Position numbers and translations under genes: made by a program. A model generated the notes under the pieces. The model was not told the origin of the DNA. It ran no database searches and saw only the letters and a list, made by a program, of their open reading frames with translations. Below are positions 58,058 through 64,000 of a DNA stretch of 64,000 bases, piece after piece. Location: positions 1,302,001 through 1,366,000 of the forward strand of contig JAHNUO010000003.1 of the NCBI GenBank assembly GCA_019787685.1, given 5' to 3'. This stretch comes from Chiua virens. Taxonomy: Eukaryota; Basidiomycota; Agaricomycetes; Boletales; Boletaceae. Position 1 is the stretch's first letter. Every line of letters begins with the position of its first letter.

Positions 58058-58169
58058 GATTTCTATAGCCCCCTTACAAAGTATATCTACTGTAATTCCA
58101 CGCACTGGGTTCCTGCAACAATGCAACCTGGATTTAATCGCTGCGGGCTCACTACCAGTTGCGCTTCAT

Positions 58170-58400
58170 CTAGTGCGTGTGTGAGGCGGTGTGTTCTGTG
58201 ACTAACTGTGGACATACTGCTTGGCGTAGACACTGCCCGAATTTCTCGAATTCATGTTTGCAGGAATCTTTGCGAATGTCGGTGTAGGTTGCAACAATAC
58301 ACTTTCCGTACGCTGCCGCTTGTGACGAACAGGTCGTGGTGGAGTGTAGAGCAAGGCGTTTCAAAGGGGTCGTTGATTTTTGTGCAGATGGCTGCTGCAT
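58170..58400 (-). CDS. Twin CX9C protein, NDUFAF8-like complex I assembly factor
   Basis: Single-exon small protein of 76 residues from the ATG at 58400. An upstream in-frame ATG at 58433 would add 11. It carries two CX9C pairs: CSSQAAAYGKC, then a spacer with KDS, and CKHEFEKFGQC. The AAAYGKC and FEKFGQC surroundings match the complex I assembly factor NDUFAF8. Twin CX9C proteins are imported into the mitochondrial intermembrane space and oxidised by Mia40. The basic N-terminus (TTPLKRLALHSTT) fits. The C-terminal tail (PQLVTEHTASHTH) is unconserved. Orthology is likely but rests on a short motif. Confidence 0.82.
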   Translation of the reverse strand: MQQPSAQKSTTPLKRLALHSTTTCSSQAAAYGKCIVATYTDIRKDSCKHEFEKFGQCLRQAVCPQLVTEHTASHTH

Positions 58401-58593
58401 GATGTGGATTCGGAGAAAGCCAGAGCTTGTCACGACGGGGGGTCTATGTTTGGTTATTTACCGCTTGAACGCGACACTCCGAGTCTCCACTCTAGTTGCA
58501 GGCATGCCCATCTTCCAAGTATAAAGCTCACTTCAACATTGAGTTTAAACTAAAGCTCTTTCTTCTTACCACCACGCGTTTGCCAGGCTGACC
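58401..58593. promoter_or_regulatory. Divergent promoter, NDUFAF8-like / Csf1
   Basis: 193 bp between divergent start codons hold both promoters. A pyrimidine-rich TCTTTCTTCTTACC precedes the Csf1 start. Confidence 0.45.
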
Positions 58594-61500
58594 ATGCTCA
58601 GGGTGCACCTCTTGGTCGCTTGTATCTGCGTGTGTATTGCCTCAGTGTTCTACATTTTCTACTTCAACCGCCTCGTCGCGGCTGTCATCGGGTTGTTCCT
58701 GAGAGTCAGGTACTGGAATCAAGGCGGTTCTAGTATATGGATTCAGATTGGTACGTCCACACTCAGCAGTCGAGCAAGTTCACGGGTACAAACTATGGAA
58801 CGTTCAGGATCCATTCATTTTTCGATTCTCGCTGGCAGAATCCTCTTGAAAGACGTCATATACCACTCGAGTAACCAGAGTTTCAAGATCGTCAAAGCAC
58901 AGGTTTCCTGGAGGTATTGGCTACGCGTTCCTGCCACCGGGGATGACCTCAATCGTGCTCATGTCGGTGGAGAGGATTGTATGCGTATTCCATTTGATTT
59001 TCTTCGTTGAAATAATTGACGGATAGGTTGACAGTTAACCAGACACACGCACTTCCTTCATGCCGAATCAAGGTTTCCGCGCATGGATTCGAGTGGTTTC
59101 TATACAACAAAACTGCAGGATATGATTACATCCTTTCTCAGATGCGAGCTGAACCACCGCCGGTTCCTGAAGAGTCTGATCCTCGACGTCACCTTTCTCG
59201 TACTTCAGGCTTGGAGGGCAGGTACACCATGCTACCTCTTGCTACTGCTTACTTAACAGCATCACTCAGGCTTATATACACCGTCTGCCCTAGCCAGCAT
59301 TAAGACGCCCCCCATAGTTCACGCAGCTATAAATTGGATCAAACGACAAATGCCTTACCTTGATACCAGGGACTTTCTGCCGATATCTATTGAAGTCTCC
59401 AAGTTGGCTGTCGTCTGTGGTAATTCATCGACGCCAAGCTTCATGGTTGTCGAATGTCACAGAGCGGATGGTACATTCGGAATCGTACGGGTATGATATT
59501 AATGCATGTATTGCATCTTGCTATACACTTCGCTGATATCTATCTTGGATAGGCGAGATCCAAGTGTGACCTTTACAAGCAGCTTCTGAACTTCAAATTC
59601 CAGAAAGCTCTCATCCATCTGGTAGACAATGAAAGCTACCAAGGATCTATGACGAGTGTAGGCCATGCCATTCGTGCACAGGCGGAAACATCTGTGTCAG
59701 TCCCTCAATTTCTGCGCCCCTTCTGGATGATGTCTGACATACAGTAGTTATGCCGATCGCATTCCACTGAACTATTTATCTTTTGGGGTATTCCAGAAAG
59801 TATGGAAGGGGATTAGGTTATACTCTGCGTTATTTTCCCCAAACCGCCTAGCGCCCAACGAGGGTGAGGCAAGGTCCAGAAAGAAGAGTTTGGACGGAAG
59901 CAACTTTGTCGGTGCTGACTTCACAACATTGGAATATGCAATCGAACGTCGAATTGTAGAAGCTCCGGTGCTAGAACTCTCATATTATGCGGACGTCGTT
60001 GGTGACGTCCCCGTCGAATTTGAAGGTCCGAAGGGTATGGGCTTGGAGTCGTATGATATTGGGAACGGTGATTTGCCGCCAGAGTGGGGAATCGATGTGG
60101 TTGTTCGCAACGGAACGTTACGGTACGGTCCATGGGCAGACCGGCAACGGTGAGTCCTTTTGTCACGAACACTTCATTGTACCTTCCCAACTTTTTTTTC
60201 GAAGGGCCCATCTCCAGCGAACTTTTTTCCTCCTGCCTTCCATGACTCGGAGGTATCCCAGCGTCTTCAGCCGGGTGATAAACGGATATGGACTGCAATG
60301 AAGATCTTTGTTGAATTGCGTGACGAAACAACTCTCAATCTCCCGTTCCGCGAAGCATCCAAGAACTGGCAGTGGGACGGTACTGCGGATACCCCGAAAT
60401 TTCGCGTACGAGAACATGCTTCCCTCCATGTCGTTGCGGGAGATAGCTCTTCAATCAGTTTTCTTATCCCAATGATCATTGGGCCGGAAGGATACGAGTC
60501 TCGGTTAGAAGTCCATCTTGACACCATTGAAGTCTCGTCGAGTTTGAACGATATTAAAATTATCACCGCAGAATCTTGTCGAGTAAGTACACCTGGCAGT
60601 ACCTCTTACATGATTTGACTTTACTATGTATAGGTTTCTGCGGCGCTCCCTGCGCCCCTTAAATGGAACGCGGAGCGTCAGTGGTCGTTCTCCGTCTCTT
60701 TGCGGCAGCCAGTCATTTTCATTCTCCGGGATCATATCAATATGATTACCGATCTTAGTCGCGACTGGACTAGTGGGGAACCCACGGAATGGCATCATTT
60801 TGTGCCAACCGTATACTCGTTGGAGCTTCACCTGCATCATTTTGATCTGAACCTATATGTCAATGATGCAAATATCATCGACAAGCCCTTGGTCAGGGAT
60901 GAGAATAGTACGTACATATTCACTTTGGAGTCTCGCTGTCTCAATGGCGTGCTCTTAGCAATGGTTAGCCTACGGGCTCCCCGGCTTTGGACGTTTTCCA
61001 AGATCCCGTCGAGCGTGTATCTCCCGGAAGCCACAACCATTTCCTTCGCAGTCGAAGTCCCAGAGATTTCAGTCAGCATATCTCTGCCCAAGTGGAATAC
61101 ACATTTTCTTTATAACCAGGGCAAGGAGCATCACGTCCTGCAGGCGGGTAAATTCCGCGCAGATGGTACCTACTATTACTGGGCGGAATATCACCCAGAC
61201 AATATCGAGCAGCTTAAACTTGCTATTTCAGTACGTCAGTCGCCGAAAGTGTCCTTCCTTCTATGAATTTGAGAATAGGCTAGCGATGTCGCTATGAAAA
61301 CGCTGGGTTGGGCGATCAGATACTTCATGGTCTTGCGTGACAACTACCTGGGTATTTTCACTCACTTCTCTACGTTGACCGAGTATCTGGAGAAACGCAG
61401 CAGAGGTGAGGTCGGTGATCCCGTAGAGAAGAAATGGCGGCCAACAAAGGTGAGTACCCATTCCATGGAGTGAGTTGATTCCTCAACGAGATTAGACAAA

Positions 61501-64000
61501 CATGCTTCAAGTTGAATTAACCTTAACGGTTCAACGTGGATCTCTGCTACTCCCAGCGGGTTTACCCGGCTTTGAAAATCATGCAAGGATGGCAACCGCA
61601 AAAGACATTGGCACCTCGTTGTACCTTGTATTCCCCGAATTGCAACTCAATTTGCGGTTGCATGATTATTTTATGGGTAAGGACAACTACACTGATCACT
61701 GATTGATTTCTGATGTTTTCACAGAAATGTCGCTCAATGTCGGTGAGCTCAAAGGATGTATCGTGGAGAGCTGTCCGGAAGAAGAATTCTTCCATAATAA
61801 AAGGCGATTCTTGAGAGAGACGATTGTTGTCGATGGTAGGTGGTATATTAAGAAGTATGAAGTTTGCAAATTAATTTGCTATAGGTTTCGATATTACTAC
61901 CAATAGACTGTTTGGACCACCACCGCGCACACGCACGTATGTGTGCCTATGGGAAATTGCCTTGGGCCATGTCAAAGCTCTTGTGACTCCATTGGAGAGT
62001 CGTACCCTACTCGCGGTGGTTGACGTGTTCCGCCTACACTTTACGGACATTGCAAATGCTCCCGCAAATGAGTTTAGCGTCCCTCTTGATCCAGACTGTG
62101 AGGAAATTTGTTTCGTCAAGCTGATTTATCTGATGAGCATCTTAGTGACATACCTGAAGATTTCTCTGAAGGCGTTGAACGCCACTTGCACCGCTGGAGC
62201 GACTGCGCTCGATTTAGACGTACCACGTGGTTTTTCCATGCACACAAACGATTTGCAAGGTCAACTTTGTGGCAAGTCTCTCAGTCTGAGACTAGCTCCC
62301 AGCTCTGCAAAAGCATTAGTTGCTTTGGATACCTCTCGAAAGTCGTGGCTCGAGGCTACTGCCTTGGACTTCGATATTGTACTGGACTTGTTCACTTCCC
62401 CAAAAACGCATTCAAAATCCCAGGGGACTTTCGTGCACGAGCAAGATCTATTGACTCAGAGAGCACAATATCTGCTCAGTCAACTCGCAGAAGTTCGAGC
62501 CAACTTCATGACCAGGCCACCTGCTTCAGGGCGCAGTGCTCGACGTCGTCCACCCCACCATGTACACCGGAATGATCTTTATCTTCCACTACTCAGTCTT
62601 CCACGATTTAGTCGTGTACAGGAACCTCGAGTTCAGCGACAGCAGAAACACCCGAGTCCTGGTCCTCACTGGTCTCAGCTCTCCCACTTGTCTGAATCAG
62701 ATGGTGAAAATATATCCGAAGCGGAGAGGGATGCACGGTTGGCACGAAGTCGCATCTTTCCGCCAATCGTTACAGATCTTGCGGACTCTGAACCGTCCAC
62801 TTCGGAAGATGAATCTGACGACGCCGATATAACAGACGACGGATCGTCGGAGAGTGAGTGGTCCACGAGCCCTGGTAAGTGCTAAGACGTCACATCAGAA
62901 TTACCTGATGATTTTCCACAGAAGAAAGTGCTAAGAAAGCACTCCTCCATCACTATGGACGCTTAACCAAACGTTATAGGGAGTGCCTGTTGGACGACCT
63001 ATCAAGTCGAGAAGGCTCGCCTTTTGTCATGCTGAAAGTAGGTTCTATTCCCCAGACGACCAATGCATTTTGATTTTATTGTCCTAGGATCCACCAGCTC
63101 CCGGCTTCCAAAAACCCAGGAACATTTCAAGACCATCAACGTTGATATCTCCTCGCAAGACGGAATTATCTGCTGCTGCCAATTCGGGATCTATGGTCCG
63201 CATTCAGTGCATCCATGGTATCGAGGTTTCCATCACTCCTCTGTTGCTTGTTGTTGCGTCTTGCCTCAAGGATGAGAGTCAACGACATGTACGAGCATTT
63301 CGATTCTGATTGATTCCCAATTGAAGTTCAGCGCAGGGCCTCAGTATGGAGCTCATTTTGGACGTCGTTCTTGCCCGTCAATCGTCCAATTTTGTTTCCT
63401 TGCAAGAGGGCGCCTCCTCCTCCTTTACCTTCGATATCTTGGTTTGTTCTGTGCGCGTGCAAGTTTTAGAGCAGATTCTCTTGAAGAAGAGCAATGCCAA
63501 TCCATCATCAGTCGCAGGTGGCCTTGAAGATGGCGAAGCTACTGATGTTATTTTGTGCAACTCGATCACGAACCTGCATATCCAAGTCGTTCCACAGCTA
63601 CAGCACGCCGCGGCATCCATTCAAACAATCTTCGAGGAGCTTTCCATCGGGCTACGGAGGCTACCGCCAACCGTGGGTGTCGTTTTCGAAACTCCCCAGC
63701 CGGAGTTCTACCTGTCGATGCACGTCTTTCAGGCGAGCCGTGAGCAGAACCATATCGACCTTTCTGCTGGCAACTTCGCTGTTCAGATGGCGCCTTCAGA
63801 CCCAGAATATATAGCCTCCTTGCTACTCGCGTTGAAGAACCGTGCAGGAACCCTGTTAAATATATATAAAGAATGGAGAACTGCATCCTCCGCATCATTA
63901 CTCTCCCTCGTGCGGCGTATCCTTTGGCTCACGAGGCACGACGTTCTTGTAGATCCCCTTTCCATCATACAGCCATCGTTCCTGGTCCAGCGAGGGCTGC
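58594..64000 (+). CDS. csf1: Csf1/BLTP1 bridge-like lipid-transfer protein, N-terminal part
   Basis: Giant rod-like protein (RBG fold) anchored in the ER by one N-terminal helix. It conducts lipids between organelles. Family members reach roughly 3000 residues or more; about 1540 are in the window and the gene runs off the end. Exons: 58594-58750, 58808-58978, 59035-59199 (or 59217), 59270-59490, 59553-59695, 59748-60149, 60205-60582, 60634-61230, 61279-61449, 61496-61676, 61725-61835, 61885-62097, 62146-62874, 62922-63037, 63088-63288, 63337-64000 onward. The start shows a membrane helix (LLVACICVCIASVFYIFYF), then FNRLVAAVIGLFLRVRYW, IHFSILAGRILLKDVIYHS and VSWRYWLR, characteristic of the Csf1/Tweek N-terminus. 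Exon 7 is one base short of frame: conserved AHLQRTFF passes to PPAFHDSEVSQRL across the six-T run at 60223-60228. The second donor option of exon 3 would be GC-AG. Confidence 0.9.

Noticed and set aside
59200..59269. GC-AG intron in Csf1 exon 3 (donor at 59218)
   Set aside because: A GT donor at 59200 also keeps frame; evidence does not separate them, so it is not counted with the other GC-AG cases.
1..64000. tRNA genes, rRNA, CRISPR arrays and long tandem repeats
   Set aside because: Looked for by eye on both strands; no convincing example. A covariance-model scan would be needed for tRNAs.

Overview
This is an intron-dense basidiomycete (most likely Agaricomycete) nuclear window. Most genes are split by GT-AG introns of about 41-65 nt, some exons are only 11-24 nt, and the gene content is a typical mushroom-fungus mix of conserved single-copy genes and fungal membrane proteins. 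Exon models below were built by hand from splice signals and reading-frame continuity. Family names rest on recognised motifs, not on a database search.

Layout: 1-5 kb is accessory DNA with no host gene. It holds a nearly intact pogo/Tigger-type DNA transposon (1070-3643: perfect 25-bp inverted repeats, nine subterminal repeats, DD30D transposase with one in-frame TGA). A 738-bp internally replaced relative of the same element lies at 7336-8073, between DBF4 and the next gene. From 5 to 45 kb the window is packed with conserved genes: Dbf4 (-), a single-TOG CLASP-like protein (-), RPS18 (+), a CLIP-170 homologue (+), eIF3c (+), eIF2B-gamma (-), mitochondrial bL34 (-), a Ste20/GCK kinase (+), APS kinase (-), pyroglutamyl peptidase (-), ATP synthase OSCP (+), an MGS1/WRNIP1 ATPase (+), an OPT oligopeptide transporter (+), a TRP-like channel (+), an SLF2/CANIN-like protein (+), ERCC1/Rad10 (-) and a membrane-anchored amidohydrolase (+).

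45-52 kb is a looser, fungus-specific stretch. A decayed glycosyltransferase C-terminus sits 4.5 kb from an intact inverted relative, and between them lie a DUF6533-like seven-helix gene and an unrecognised four-helix gene. 52.5-64 kb returns to conserved genes: a class II histone deacetylase with an Arb2 domain (-), a tetraspan protein (+), a DUF1746/Dsc4-like protein (+), a twin-CX9C NDUFAF8-like protein (-) and the N-terminal half of the bridge-like lipid-transfer protein Csf1/BLTP1 (+), which runs off the window.

Functional groupings include translation (RPS18, eIF3c, eIF2B-gamma, bL34m), microtubule plus ends (CLASP-like and CLIP-170, separated only by RPS18) and genome maintenance (Dbf4, MGS1, SLF2-like, ERCC1). 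The clearest unusual signals are the transposon pair, several GC-AG introns (three sharing GCATGT), a stop codon split by an intron, microexon clusters, and six one-base reading-frame breaks, mostly at homopolymers, in otherwise conserved genes. I did not find a convincing wholly new biological system.
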